From NCBI RefSeq assembly GCF_008831285.2, contig NC_045139.1, positions 9,084,204-9,148,203 on the forward strand: a stretch of 64,000 nucleotides of DNA, given 5' to 3'. The notes below the pieces were generated by a model that worked only from the letters and a program-made list of their open reading frames with translations, did not search any database and was not told the origin of the DNA. Both the position numbers and the translations under genes were made by a program. The DNA is from Nymphaea colorata (lineage: Eukaryota > Streptophyta > Magnoliopsida > Nymphaeales > Nymphaeaceae). Shown here piece after piece: positions 21,061 through 33,680 of this stretch; position 1 is the first letter of the stretch; the number at the start of each line of letters is the position of its first letter.

Positions 21061-22009
21061 TACCTTTAAACGACCTTTTTTTCGGTGTGGTACATTGCTG
21101 CTATTGCAATACAGTTAGGACGTGGAGGCAAGGGAAATAAGGGGGCGTTCTGAGCCTCGTTTCCGAATGGATGAGGTACCTTAGATAACGAGATTGATTG
21201 CGACCCAGATGATCTGGACCATTAGATGGTGATGATGTGACGTTCTAATTTGAGGCGCTAAAAGGACTCGCTCCTTGGATTCGTAGCAAGAAAAATCCGG
21301 GTCAGGGTTGCTGACGACCCCGCTTCGCAGGCCTAGGGTGGGGACATCACTAATGCCTACTTTACTTCAATCGCCTACATTATTAAAGCTGCAGGCAGAT
21401 TTTGATCTCATAAGACATACCGTGTTTATGCATGAAACCCAGCGTGCTAGATTTGGATCTAGATCCGCATTCAATTGGATTTGTTTTCACACCTTACATT
21501 TTCAATTTTTTTTTTAATACATCCATATATCTAATTTTTTTTGAAAAATACATAAAAGTTGTAGAATGTTGGGTAGGAGCCGATCCACCCATCCATTTAT
21601 CTCGCCTTTCACTGCATATTGTTCAACACAAAGTATAGATGTTTGAAACTTTGAAAAGACAACTTGACTTGTATATTTACAACTTAATTTTCAAATCTTT
21701 TTGAAATCAACGATCCAGATGATCGATATCAAAGTCTCGCATATAAGTATCAATCTTAGGGCAAAGTTTTTTTTTAAAAAAAAAAAGAGAGAGAGAGCCA
21801 ATGTGATCTTTTCTGTCTAATTTCATACTACCAATGTACACAATTTTTCTTTTCTAATTTTTTTTTTCAAAAGGGTCCCACATGTAAGGTCTGGTGTAAA
21901 ACATGTGAATTTTTAATTGCAGTCAGTAGGGTCGATAAGCTGAGTGTCCATGAATGATGAGACCTGACGTGACCCCAGCCTAACAAGTAACCTGGTTCGA
22001 CTCCGAAGT
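21057..22009. other. intergenic, no gene seen
   Basis: A stretch with several poly(A)/poly(T) runs and no conserved protein motif in any frame. Confidence 0.35.
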
Positions 22010-22200
22010 GATGGGTAGTGCAACCGGTTGGTTTGAGTGGCGTGTTATAGCCATGTCCTTAGTTCAAATCTTGAAGGTTACTATCTTGAAGGTATTGAGA
22101 AATATTGAGTTTGGGATTAAAAATGTTATTATAGAGACTAAGTGAACCGGTTATTGTCCCTCCTTCTTCCCTCATCTTCTCTCTCCCTCTCTTTCTTTAA
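22010..22200 (+). mobile_element. candidate tRNA-derived SINE
   Basis: TGGTTTGAGTGG at about 22029 resembles an RNA polymerase III A box and AGTTCAAATCTTG at about 22061 a B box, with spacing close to that in tRNA genes. The 3' part ends in a pyrimidine-rich CTCTCTCCCTCTCTTTCTTT. No target duplication was identified, so the boundaries are approximate. Confidence 0.45.
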
Positions 22201-23083
22201 GATACATATACATCTACATGTGGGTGTGTGCATGCACGCATTGAACATACACCAGCACACACAAATAGAGAAAGATTTAGATGGAAACCCAATTGTTTAG
22301 TACAAAGAGACCCACACTTTAAGATATAAACTTTTCTTTAGTTATTGACCTTTACAAGATGGGAGGCTTGAGAGAAAATCAATAAGCAAAATGAGATAGG
22401 AGATTTTAGTCACCTAGCATTAATTCATAATTTTTTCTTTTTGATTTTCTTTCGGTCTTCTATCTTTGAATTATAACCTAGAGGGAGAAATTTATAAGTG
22501 GTAGACACTTACAGGTGAATTGATAAATCCTTAATTTTTTTCAAAGTCGGCAATTGAGAGAAAAACAAAGAAAAAAAAGGATGTCACCTAATATTATATG
22601 ATGGAAAAGTTTCATCACTTTTTTTTTTCTTGTTCTTTTGAATCACCAAATAAATTAAAAAAAAAAAAATCAAAGGTTGAAAGCATTCTCTATCCATTCA
22701 TTTAGCATGTGAGTGTCTAGCACCTACCAATTGGTGGCCTATCACACACCCAACCCCATTCACTGCATCGGGTTGCATGTATGAGATACCAAATATATTG
22801 AGGAATGAACTGAAATCAATCGGCTGCTAGATGTTGCAAGATGACCAAATATATGTACAAGTCACCATCACTGCTTAAAACACCAATCAATGGAAAAACT
22901 GGTAACGATTTATCAGTGGCATAGCCGCCTTGTGACTGGTGTGGGCAGTTGCCCCTCCAGCCAATTTTTTTGGCTTCGCCATGCGATTTCTGACGCTTTT
23001 AACTATAAACTATTTAGCCAAAGCTTTTAAAAATTTTTTCATCCACCAACATTCAGCAGCATGCAAATGTCAATACGGTTAGA

Positions 23084-23084
<1 letters not shown>
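22201..23084. other. intergenic DNA with a GGTGTGGGCAGTTGCCC-type repeat fragment
   Basis: No gene seen. At about 22918-22990 lies a truncated member of the short TIR-element family: AGTGGCATAGCCGCC, then GGTGTGGGCAGTTGCC, then TTGGCTTCGCCATGCG. Confidence 0.4.

Positions 23085-23085
<1 letters not shown>

Positions 23086-23163
<78 letters not shown>
23086..23163. repeat. (TA)n microsatellite
   Basis: About 78 bases of uninterrupted TA, the longest pure dinucleotide tract in the window. Confidence 0.95.
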
Positions 23164-23165
<2 letters not shown>

Positions 23166-24260
23166 CCACCTGCTCCATTGTAGTTATCAGACAGCGGACA
23201 ATTTAACATTGAGGTTTTTGTCGGCTTCCTATATGAACATAAATGATAAACCAGGAGAGTATTTAACGGATCGTTGAATCCAATCCCAAAATAACAAAGA
23301 AGGGGAGTCATCTTGTCGTACAAATTGGATAAGCATCCAGGAAAGTGAGTATATTTGAGAAACATATGAACAGCGGATCTTTTTTGGAAAGGGAAAATAA
23401 TCAAAAGACCAAAATGCCCTTACAAATATAGAAGAAGGCCCCCTGTCCGAGGGCAAAAACTGGAAGGCAGAAAACTTTCTTTAATTTCTGCAAAATAACC
23501 AAAATATGTACTCTTTGCTTTCTTTTTGTGTGTGTACAAGACTTTTCAAGGGGGTGGATTTTGGGATTGATGGAAAAGTTTTGTACGTTTGTGAAAATGG
23601 GAGAACCACAAACTTGAAGATACTCAAATATTTTGGATCATTCTTGATTGCAAAATATAGATAAAGTTTGTAATTTTTTGCTTCTTAAAGTGAGAATTTC
23701 TCCACATTGTGAATAGATTCACTTGGACGCACTTAGCTCTAAATGCTTCATGCACTCCACTTGGAAAAATCTTCAAAGAGGAAAAAGGCATATGAATTAA
23801 GTTCTTCAGGCCCTACCACTTATCATTATTAAACCAAAAGAAACTTCTAATCTTGCTTTGATTAGTCACTAATGAAGACTCAAAGGCATTTGCGATCGGA
23901 CGTTTCTCGGCGCGCCACGTCGACGACGGCACGTTGTTGGTTTGGGAATCTTGACGTGTGGACATATGTTTGACATCGACAGCATATGTGGACAAACGCG
24001 GACGCATCGCGCAATTAATCAAAGTCATTATAATAATCTAGAGGTTTGCTGTAAGCACCTTCAATTTTGAAAAGAGAGGCAGATGAGAAGCGAGAAGCTA
24101 GCTAGCTAGGGACCAGAAGCATCTCTCTCTCTCACACATATCTTCCAAATTAAATTTGGAACCTCTTGGTTGAGCCCCACGTCTTTGCATGCGTGCATGC
24201 ATATGCATGTTCAACCATGTCTCTCAAAATATATAGGATTTCTTTTTTCTTGCTCCTTCT
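23164..24260. other. intergenic, no gene seen
   Basis: Contains CT and TGCATGCA runs near 24120-24210. No coding motif recognised. Confidence 0.35.
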
Positions 24261-24261
24261 T

Positions 24262-24445
24262 AGTGCTGGAGCCATATAGTGGTTGGTGTGGGTAGTTGCC
24301 TATACCAGCCTTACAAAATTAGTTTAATATATATGTTAATGTTTTGATATATTTGATTATTATACATACGAGTGTCCTAAAGAAATTAAAGGTTTTAAAT
24401 GAGTGCCTCCACCAGAAAAAATTTCTGGCTTCGCTAGTGCTCATT
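24262..24445. mobile_element. short MITE with GGAGCCA/TGGCTTC ends
   Basis: Left end TAGTGCTGGAGCCATATAG and right end TTCTGGCTTCGCTAGTGCT. The heptamer TAGTGCT flanks both sides (24261-24267 and 24437-24443), consistent with a 7-8 bp target duplication. The interior carries GGTGTGGGTAGTTGCCTATACCAGCC, the palindromic core shared with other copies in the window. Confidence 0.6.
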
Positions 24446-24796
24446 CTCCACCTTCATTCCCTCCCAAACACATGCATGCATGCATGCACACAACATATGC
24501 CTAATTTAATCATTTTAATTAGCTTATGTTAGAATCCATAGTTGGCAAACTCGCCGATCTGAGTAACGAATCGCCCCACTGGGCTAAGAACATCTATTTA
24601 CTTGGGTTACGAGCCCGGGATGGTTGAATTAGTTGGGTTGCATGTTCTTTTCTAAGATGTGTGCTGCTGAATACTGAAGTTTTTATTTTTGAATTATGAA
24701 ATATCACAAACTTTGTTAAATATACACAAATGTTCATATTACATGTCATTTAGTTTTAGTTGATGAAAAAATCAAAGATAAAGCCCCAACAAACTA

Positions 24797-24975
24797 CTAG
24801 CGGAGGCATAAATTTTAGCTGGTGGGACACTAGTTCAACAAGTTTAATGTTTTAAGGGGAACCTATATATATAAACAACTAAATATATGAAATTATTAAC
24901 ATAAAAATAAATAAAGTTTGTGAGGCTGGTGTGAGCAACTGCCCACACCAGTCAGTATGTGGCTCCGTCAATGCA
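24797..24975. mobile_element. second GGAGCCA-family MITE
   Basis: Ends AGCGGAGGCATAAA and TGTGGCTCCGTCAATG are imperfect inverted repeats. The interior contains GGCTGGTGTGAGCAACTGCC followed by CACACCAGTC. Flanks AACTA(C/A) on both sides may be the target duplication. Confidence 0.55.
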
Positions 24976-25301
24976 ACTAACTTACCAAGCTTCTTCTTCA
25001 CCTATAACAGAAAAAGTACACAAAATCATAACTTAACCAACCGAGTCATCGAGTCAACTCTATGATCTGATGACCCAGCCTTCAGCCGATCCGAGAAAAG
25101 CGTCGCTAAAAGTTTTAGTGTCAACTTGTAACACGAAAGCTAATTAGCTCAGAGAAGGTTAATCTTTTTTCGGTCGTGTATAAAGGGTCAAAATTAATTA
25201 AATTTGTCACAGAAATAAGAGTTCATGCAGCAGTTCATTATACAGGATACATTTATTTTCACTTCCACGTTCTTAGATTGCATGAATTTAAGGAGAGATC
25301 A

Positions 25302-25459
25302 CAAGGGCGGAGGCAGGTGTCCGCCCTACAGAAGAACTTATTTGCATAATATATTGATACCTTAGAATAATTTTTCTCATTCACATATAATTCATGCCTA
25401 TTAAAAAATTAAAATTTTTTATTAGAGTATTTTAAATAAAAATTTCTGACTCTGCCCTT
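25302..25459. mobile_element. third GGAGCCA-like MITE
   Basis: Left AAGGGCGGAGGCAGG and right TCTGACTCTGCCCTTG form an imperfect terminal inverted repeat around an AT-rich interior of about 130 bases. AGAGATC occurs just outside both ends. Confidence 0.5.
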
Positions 25460-26016
25460 GAAGAGATCCAATATTGAGATGAAATCAACTGGGATCACTT
25501 TGGAGTACTAATGCCATGTTTAGATATAATTATGAATGCAATTTATATTAAAAAATTCAATGGGCACTTCTTCCCCAAATAAAAGTGTGTGTGTATATAT
25601 ATATATATATATATGTTTGATCTGTTTGTGTGGTCAAGATCATTCTTCAATACCTGTTAAAAATGGATTGAGCTCCTGCGGACATAAACAAATTTTAAAT
25701 GTCAATAAAGAAGTCACTACAAATCCTTGTGCCTGTCAATCATTTAGCTTCTCCATTATCCTCCATATTCTCTATCTTTTTTTATTCTATGTTCAAGGCT
25801 TTTCATAAATATTCCTCCCATGCATGCCCCTTTTTTTTACTTGCTTTTTTCTCATAAAAAGCTGAAGCAAATTAAAATTCTTAATACATACATACATATA
25901 TGTGTGTGTGTGTGTGAAATTGGTAAAAATCCTTAAGATCATATAGGTATGGTTATATTTAAAAAAACTTTAAATATCATATCTAAAGGGTCTGGTTTTT
26001 GCCCCACACACGCAGT

Positions 26017-26057
<41 letters not shown>

Positions 26058-26907
26058 TTAAATTTGTAGATGAAAGTCTGACATTTTTAATTTCTGACTT
26101 ACAAAAGAAGTGAAATGCAAATGAAACTATTTGCGATTAGTTGGATTTAGAATGATTCAATTACCACCGGACCAACTTTTGTTTTTCATTGGCCAGTTGG
26201 TTCGGTGGAGAAGCCTGCCAGATTCAGTTCAACCTTGGGGGATGAATGGAACTTTTCTGAAAGAGTGGATAGAACAGAAGTGAGGAAGAAGCCAAATCAC
26301 GATGCATTCTAAATTATTAGCGCATAGGGCTATGAAGAAGAATCTAGCCGCCTATGCGGTTGGCAGTACGACTCTTAATTTCCTTATCATGGTAATTATT
26401 GATCAAGTGAAATGAATCGAATAAAATGTATAATATGCAAGATGATTGATATCATAACTCTGAACAGTTAGTTCTTTTCTCTTTAACGAAAAAATATATA
26501 TATATTTTTTAATGTACCAATTTTATGGTTAAAGAAAGAAAGAAAGAAAGATTTATAGAAGTTGGGGGAATCTGTCAACACAACAAGACGAACGAGAAGA
26601 AAGAAGGAAAAAAAAAAAAGCGAAATAAACTATTTATTTGTCAAGAACCTGAAAATAATATAAGAAAAAAAAAATGCAGATTCTTTAAATTAGTTGCCTT
26701 CAATAATGGAGAATAATGGACAATTTTTTCAATGCTCACGAGTGGCTTCAGCTACGGACAAAAATTGACAAGAAAAAGGCCCTTTGATCATGACATCAAC
26801 CCATGGGAGAAAACGAACCTACAATTGCCAAATGACTGGCTATTATATTTCATCAAAAGAAAAAAATAAAATAAAAAACTTTATAATATAATATATAAAT
26901 ATGCTTG

Positions 26908-26938
<31 letters not shown>

Positions 26939-28183
26939 CAAATCAATAATCTCAAGCGTCTGTTTCATTGAGAGTGATGGCATTGACCGGTTGAATCGGG
27001 TTTCTCAGTCGGCATGGTTTATCCGGGTCCGGGTCTGACATCTGGATCTAATACTCTATTTGGTACTCCAACGAGGTCCGAATATTACTGAGCCTGAACC
27101 TGGTGGTAAGGTTGTGGTCACATCCGGATCTGCAAGAAAACAAATCGAATCCAGAGACCAGACCCGAACCATCTTGGCAATTGGAAAACGTGCCGCGGCC
27201 CATAGAACAAGTGGGTCGGGTAGTGAATCACAGAATGGTCCACAGTGTTGCCAAATGGTAGGTTAATATGCATGACGAAACACAGGAAATTTCACAACAT
27301 GAAAACAACAGTAGTATCTGACATGTATAGATAAGATATGATGCCTTTCACAGACATGGATATTAAATAAAAAAACGAAGAAAATACTACATTAATGCAT
27401 GATAATATATTATTTTTCATATTGCATCTAAAAAGAAGAGTAGAGTAATAGAATATCTTTATTTCTTGTTTCTGTAAAGAACAGAAAAACTATTATATGA
27501 TAAAAAGAAAATTCAGCTTATGCAGAAGAGAATTGAAGGCAAGTAGAAGAGGAGGTAAGAAATTTAAAGGAAAAGGGAAGAAGAAGAAGAAGAATAAGGG
27601 AAAGGGGGAGAGGAGGTTGAGCATCATCATGGTGGGACAAGGAGAGCATGTGCCGCCATGTGCAAGAGGTTGGGTGTGGTCCACAGCCTTCTCACCTCTC
27701 TCCCACCCACAACCCTAAAACCTTGATTCCCACGTTTACTTCTTCTCCCACCATTCGTTCATCTTCCTCCTCCCTCTTCCTCCTATGTGCCTGCAACTCT
27801 CTTTATCTATCTTCTGTCTCTCTCTCTCTCTCTTCTGTGCCAATTATTTGGTTTGGGCCTGGAGACAAAGCAAAACAGGGGAGCCAACTCCTTTAAAAGC
27901 AAATTCCTTTGTGTGTCAGAGTTGGTCTTCCAATTCCAGTGACCTTTTGCGTCCTTCGCGGATGATCACACGGCAGTTGGTCCCCTTTGTTTCTCTGTCA
28001 GAAAACCAAATCCTCTTCTCTGACATTTTTTCACATTAAAATCACAAGAACCAAGAAAACCCACCGCCCTTTTGGATTATCCATACTTTCTTCGTTTACG
28101 CCGGCGCAGACATATACATACACCTCTCTCTCTCTCTCTCTCGTTCTCTGGTTCTGATTCTCTCTCTTTCTCGAAGAAGAAGA
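25460..28183. other. gene-poor region and IBH1-like promoter
   Basis: Contains (TA)n at 25593-25613, 26017-26038 (followed by GA repeats to 26056) and 26912-26938, a purine-rich tract at 26520-26680, and a pyrimidine-rich leader at 28110-28175 just before the IBH1-like ATG. No coding gene or TATA box could be supported. Confidence 0.4.
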
Positions 28184-28627
28184 ATGAAACCTTCAAGAAA
28201 CCCTAACTCCCTGCCACCCATGTTCGCGAGGCGCTTCCTCAAGGCCCTCACCACCATAAACCTCAGCAGGCGGCGCTCTGCCGTCTCCGCGCGCGCCCGG
28301 CGGATCAAACAGGCCGCCGATGTCTGCTTGGCTTCGGCGGCCGCTGCATGCAATGCCAAGAGAGCGTGGAGCAGAGCCGTGCTCAAACGCAGCCGAGCCG
28401 TCCTCTGCAGGCAGCGGCGGCGGCAGCTGAGAGAACGACGGCGGATCATGGCCGTCCCGAAGAGTGAGAGCTGCCAACAAGGCCGAGCCGAGTTGCTGCG
28501 GCAGCTGGTGCCTGGAGGAGTGGGAATGGATTTCTGCGGCTTGTTAGAGGAGGCGGCCGATTATATTAAGTCGTTGAAGGCTCAGGTACAGGTCATGCAG
28601 TGCATCGCCGATTCGCTTTCCTGCTAA
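28184..28627 (+). CDS. IBH1-like atypical bHLH protein
   Basis: An intronless ORF of 147 residues. The N-terminal half has FARRFLKALTTI and a long basic, Ala/Arg-rich stretch with VLKRSRAVL. The C-terminal half is the atypical helix-loop-helix: LLRQLVPGG, MDFCGLLEEAADYIKSL, then KAQVQVMQCIADSL. Order and motifs match IBH1 and IBL proteins (about 150 residues). These lack DNA-contacting basic residues and act as non-DNA-binding antagonists, sequestering growth-promoting bHLHs in brassinosteroid and gibberellin cell-elongation control. A CT-rich leader lies directly upstream. Its coding part is far more GC-rich than its flanks. A sister group, AIF/UPB-type proteins, is the main alternative. Confidence 0.85.
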   Translation: MKPSRNPNSLPPMFARRFLKALTTINLSRRRSAVSARARRIKQAADVCLASAAAACNAKRAWSRAVLKRSRAVLCRQRRRQLRERRRIMAVPKSESCQQGRAELLRQLVPGGVGMDFCGLLEEAADYIKSLKAQVQVMQCIADSLSC

Positions 28628-30885
28628 ACTCGGTCTCTTCTTTATACATATAAAAGAAGAACAATCTATCTGGACAAGAAGACGAAGAAGAAGAATAAGA
28701 AGAAGAGAGGAAATAAACATCCAAATACATAAGTATTCATAGACGTAAAATGATAATCGGGCCTCTCATCTTTGCTTGTTCCATGTAAATTAGTAATAGT
28801 GCGTGATGGAAACTATCGCTTGCTCTTTCTCCCTCTCTCTCTCCGCCATATTGATGTCTATTGAAAATTAGATTATTTGGGTAATGATATTTCTTTGATT
28901 TTAGTATCAAAACGAGAAGTTTCTTTTATGATCTGTTGGATGCGTGTGCACCTTTGTGAGTGAATAGTAAGAAGGTGATGGAAAAGGAATAGTTTTTGCT
29001 GTGTGGAAATCATTGCTGTTTCCACCTTTTCTTTTATGATTGTTGTTGAGTGCATGAGGTTGTTGTTTTACTTTGGTGATTTAGTGGTGCTGAAGAAAAG
29101 CACATGCCAGGAGGGGACGATTTTTGGTGTTTTCAATTTACAGTCTGCTTTGTTCATTATGAGACATTAAAGCATATTAATACGTGGTAAACCCCACATA
29201 CTTTCTTGCGATTACCATTTTTTTGTTCTCTTCTTTTTCTTGTCCATCGATCAGAGCTCTACTTTTCTTCTTCTACTAATAACTGTTCGGCTAGTGTTGC
29301 AGAAAGACATTGGACCAGCGAAAGAAAGATTTTCATGATAAAATACCAGTTACTGTTGGTGGGCTGATGAAGGGTGTCGGAAAAGCAGCCGACGCGTGAA
29401 ATTTTCCGGCCAATCTTTCCCTCTCGTTTAGATGGCTATGATGGCGGTCTGCTTCTGCTGGATATGATATATTTAGAAAAAAGACATAGCCCAGACAAGA
29501 AAACAGGCACAAGACTTTTAGCTTTTTTTAGCCTTGCCATTTCCCGGGTATTCCACAAACAAACTAGCTTTACATTATTAGGCTGTCCACAAGCCTCTGA
29601 TACAGTATAGGATTCTAGACTCTCTCTCTCTCTCTTTCTCTCTGAACACCAGATGCATTTTTCTTTAGGAGTTGAACAGAAGTAATCTTCATTCTGATCC
29701 ACCCGTACAGTGTCATGCAGAGAAGACGTAGACCTGCAAAAAAATTATAAGATTTAACCAAAATATAGAATATTCAACATCTATACCTTTAGTCAATTGC
29801 AGTTGGTCGTTCTCATTTGGCATTAGAAGAAGTAAGTCACACTTCTTCTCTGCTTGGTAAAGATTCTTCCACAGCAACTGCAGCAAGCTGGAGGCACTAT
29901 GGTAAGGGGGCAGCACCACAACTTTGCAAACACTCCATTGTTTCTTTCTTCATGAGAACCGCAACTGAGTTTCCAAATTTGAGCATATTCTGGTCGCTAC
30001 TTAAGTTTTGCAAATTTGAACCTAATTTCGATCATTCTCGCGAGCCCCGTGATCTTCTTAGTTTCACTCGGATGGTGCAGTTTTTAGAGTGTAAGATGCA
30101 AAAGTTGCTTCCTAGTCGGTGGTTGATTTCTTTTTGTATTGGTCATTCTCGTTTATTCTCCCACCGTTGAGCCAGTTTCATTTTTGTTACTGTTTTCCAT
30201 CTGAATTCGTGTTTCTGCTTCGCTTTACGGGGTTAAGTTTTTAGATATACTTGTTATCTTCTGTTACCTTTGTTAGGGGCAATTCATCTATTATCTTCTG
30301 TATTTTTTTCATGTTCTTTGTGAGATTAGATTTCTAAGATCAGACGTTAGGGATCTCTGTATTCTTCCAAGGGAGTTTGGGATATCAAGCCTTTCTGTGA
30401 ATATTTTTTCATTAGTCCACCGACTTAATAACCTCAGTAATTTTCATGAAAATGATCATGCTGAAGATCCCTAGTTCTATATGGAATCACTAGATTGTTC
30501 TTCTTAAACTGATGTAAAAAGACAGAAAAGCAGAAGCTTAGCTGGTCTAAGCCAACAACTTACACTATATGATAACAGTGATCTACAAACCAAAAAGAAA
30601 AAAGGTTGTGTAATGTAGCTGTTTTCCTGAGATCTACTTTAAAGAAAAGAAAAACAAAAAAGATCAGTTATCTACCCTAAGATTGCGTAGAAATGAACTA
30701 GATGTGATTATGTCTTCAGCCTGCTACCATCCAAAGCATAAACTGATACATTGGCCCATGCGTATGTGTACAGTATATGTGTTATTTGCATCTTGGAAAT
30801 TCTTATCGGACCAAAAGGTTGTTAGGCAATATTCATACACATATAAGACGGGTACTGTGTATGAGAGAGAAAAAGTTCTTTGTCT

Positions 30886-30941
<56 letters not shown>

Positions 30942-33564
30942 AACTATATAGTGTGTTTACAACTGCCCGAATTTTGATGACTATAACTATTCGTCAACCG
31001 CATAGTCATATGTTTTTTGTGGGTGTTTGATGAATAACTAACATGATCAGTCATGATTCTTGGCACTTTGATCTTCCGGTCTTGCTTAATCTCGGGCCTC
31101 TAGCTAACAGTTCCCTGCTTTAACCTCATATCTATACGTCTGATGCATCATCTTCGTTCATTTTTTATTTGTAGTTATTCAATAACTCTATGCGTGTAAA
31201 ATAAGCACGTATTCACATGCTTGCTCATGCGCAACCTTGATCGCATGCACATGTTCGGCCATACATATCTCTTACATGACAGCTTATAATGCGAATTAGG
31301 AATCTCGCATGTCTGATCCTTGTACATTACATTAATGCCCTTTTTATATGTTTTCCTGCCTATAGAAGTGGAAATCTTAGCTAGAATACGTTTCATGTAG
31401 AATAATATATAAAGTAGAACTTTAGAGAATATATATCTAAGCATAAAAAGATTGCAAACTAAAGTATGCTCTTCAAAATAAATGAGAAATTTAAATATAT
31501 GGACACCCATCCAGGAAGCACTTAATTTCTAGAGAAACTTAGTAGTCTAAAATTATCAGTTATATTTATTGTATCAACTTTTAGTTCTATTCTGTCTGAA
31601 TTCGACTGGGGGTATCACAGGCTAAACCCGCCGGAAGGTGACCAACTTCTAAAGTAATTTGTTTATTATCGAACATTTTCATGAGTAAGATGCATGCATG
31701 CTTCCTGGCTATATGTTCGTAGCATGTGTCACGCTGAATCACAAAAATTCCTTTTCCAGTAATGTGAAGTCAATGCTTTTGTTCATATTTAAATCTATTG
31801 AGTGGAGGGCAGCCATATATAATAGAAGCTTTGCATCGGATATTCAATCTTTCTATTGATATTCTTCTATGGTGTTATCTGTCACAATAAGAAACAAGGC
31901 CATAATTATATGTGTCAATTTTTCACTGAAGAAGGTTGGCACCTGCCTCAGCAAGCAATTAATTGATGCCATAAACGTGTTGCCAAGATTCAAACTTCGT
32001 TTGCCATCCTTCAACACAAGTGAACGAGACATCGGTTCGATACTAACTTATCCAAACCCTAACAACGGAGCATCTCTCTCTCTCTCGCTTTCTTCTCTTA
32101 TGTGTTTTTGTGTGCGTGAGTGTGTGTGTGATGTGTGTTATATATATATACACCTCTCTACCAAATCATATCTAATCAGAAAGGAGAAAGGAAAGAGTAT
32201 ATTTAATGAGGAGAGGGATCAAAAAGTTAGGTTGTTAAGAATGGTAGTTGTCATAATCCAATGTCAAATTAAATCATTCGAGTTTGCATGTGAAACAAAT
32301 ATTACTTTAAGGAATTTTGTGGATATTGTAAGCTTTAGTGCAGTGAACAGGAAGAAAGCTCCCCTAGTAGCTACCAGACCCTTATATGTCAAGACTTAAC
32401 AATTGCCAAACAAATTCATGTCATGGAGACTAAGTTGAAAAAAGAAAATAGAGATCCAATGTACTTTTAAGAAATTGAAATGTCTCCCAAAGAAGGAAGC
32501 AAACGAGCTTCTTTAAAAGAGACTCCTTGCATCTTTTGAGTGGTATTTCAATCTTTTGAAAATATAACTAGTTTTCGTTTTTTTTTTTAAACTCAGTTTC
32601 CACCATATGATATTTTTAAAATCCACGGCTAGTGCAATTCCAATCAAGTCTGGCATATGAGGCTTTTAGCAGCTACCTATTTCCCTATATATACATACTT
32701 AAAAAGTTACTCTAATGGAAAAATTAACAACTTAGATGGCGATCAAATTAATTAACTTAAACACTGTTTACAACGATGTATACTGTTTCAGTATTTTAGT
32801 AGCCCTACAATGATGTAAGGCAAACATGTTGTGTAACATTGTTGTTCACAAAATTCTACAGACATGTATTTGTCTTCTTCTCCGTGAATAGCTCCAATAT
32901 GTTGAGGTTGAGCTGGTTTTTGTGTATGTCCGTCCTACCTAACACCCACCACTGAACAACTTTTGTCCAGTTTTCCATCTTATTATATTCATTTTAAATT
33001 GCAAAAGAGAGAGGGAGAGAGAGAGAGAGAAAGACCTTGGCTTGACTCCTAAGACCGAGGAATATACATGCAAGGGAATATTTAGTTGATTTCTAGCTCA
33101 GTTTTGCCAGTGCAAAGCCTACATGGTAGTGATAGTGAGCACATGAAACCAAGCTAGGGTCATGTTAAATACATGAATGGGCCCAGAGTGGGGATGTGGT
33201 GTCGGACTCGAGCCGAGATCCAACCCATTGAAAGCCCAAGCACCAAGGGAGTGGCATGTGTTTTTGAGTGATCACAATCAATGGCTGTGATCCAAGGGAG
33301 AGCATGCATGTGACTATCATTTTCTCTTTTGTGGGAGTGCATATGCAAGTCATGTGGGTGGGCAATTTTGGACCAGTGCACATGGCCCTTTGAAAAAGCA
33401 CAGATCTTTTTCTTCATGAGGAGACAAAAGAGTTGTGGTGTCTCTTAAATGCTTGTTTCTAAGATGTAGCTACGTTCTTCTATCCATTCTCTCAAAATTC
33501 AATGGTCAAAAGGAAAGCCCAGTCTCGAACCCTGACAGTTCAAGATGCACCAGCACCATGAGAC
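28628..33564. other. gene-free AT-rich stretch
   Basis: No gene could be supported. Contains a CT run at 29619-29643, (TA)n at 30889-30939, a mixed CT/GT/TA tract near 32075-32150 and a GA tract near 33005-33030. Open stretches, for example 29817-30170, show no recognisable domain. Confidence 0.4.
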
Positions 33565-33680
33565 GGCGTTCGATAACAGGAATGCTGCATTCTTTGGAAA
33601 GTAGTAGTTTTAAGTCTTTGAGGCATATTCATGGAATACCGTTCCAAAAAATACATACAGTGTTCCTGTTACCGAACGCC
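33565..33680. mobile_element. 116-bp MITE with terminal inverted repeats
   Basis: Left end GGCGTTCGATAACAGGAA and right end, reverse-complemented, GGCGTTCGGTAACAGGAA differ at one of 18 positions. An interior of about 80 bases has no coding capacity. A related fragment with ACAAGAATGCTGTATTTTTT occurs at 40648-40695. The target duplication was not resolved. Confidence 0.7.

Noticed and set aside
23039..23404. Open frames with long Tyr-Ile repeats (also near 30.9, 40.2 and 54.9 kb)
   Set aside because: They are translations of (TA)n tracts, which stay open on both strands, and are not genes.
33201..33400. Possible microRNA-like inverted repeat around GGGAGAGCATGCATGTGAC
   Set aside because: The arms do not pair well and the sequence differs from miR399 and other known families.
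28862..33500. CRISPR arrays, rRNA or classical tRNA genes
   Set aside because: None seen here or elsewhere. The repeats in the window are microsatellites, tandem duplications or transposon ends, and the tRNA-like boxes lack a full cloverleaf.
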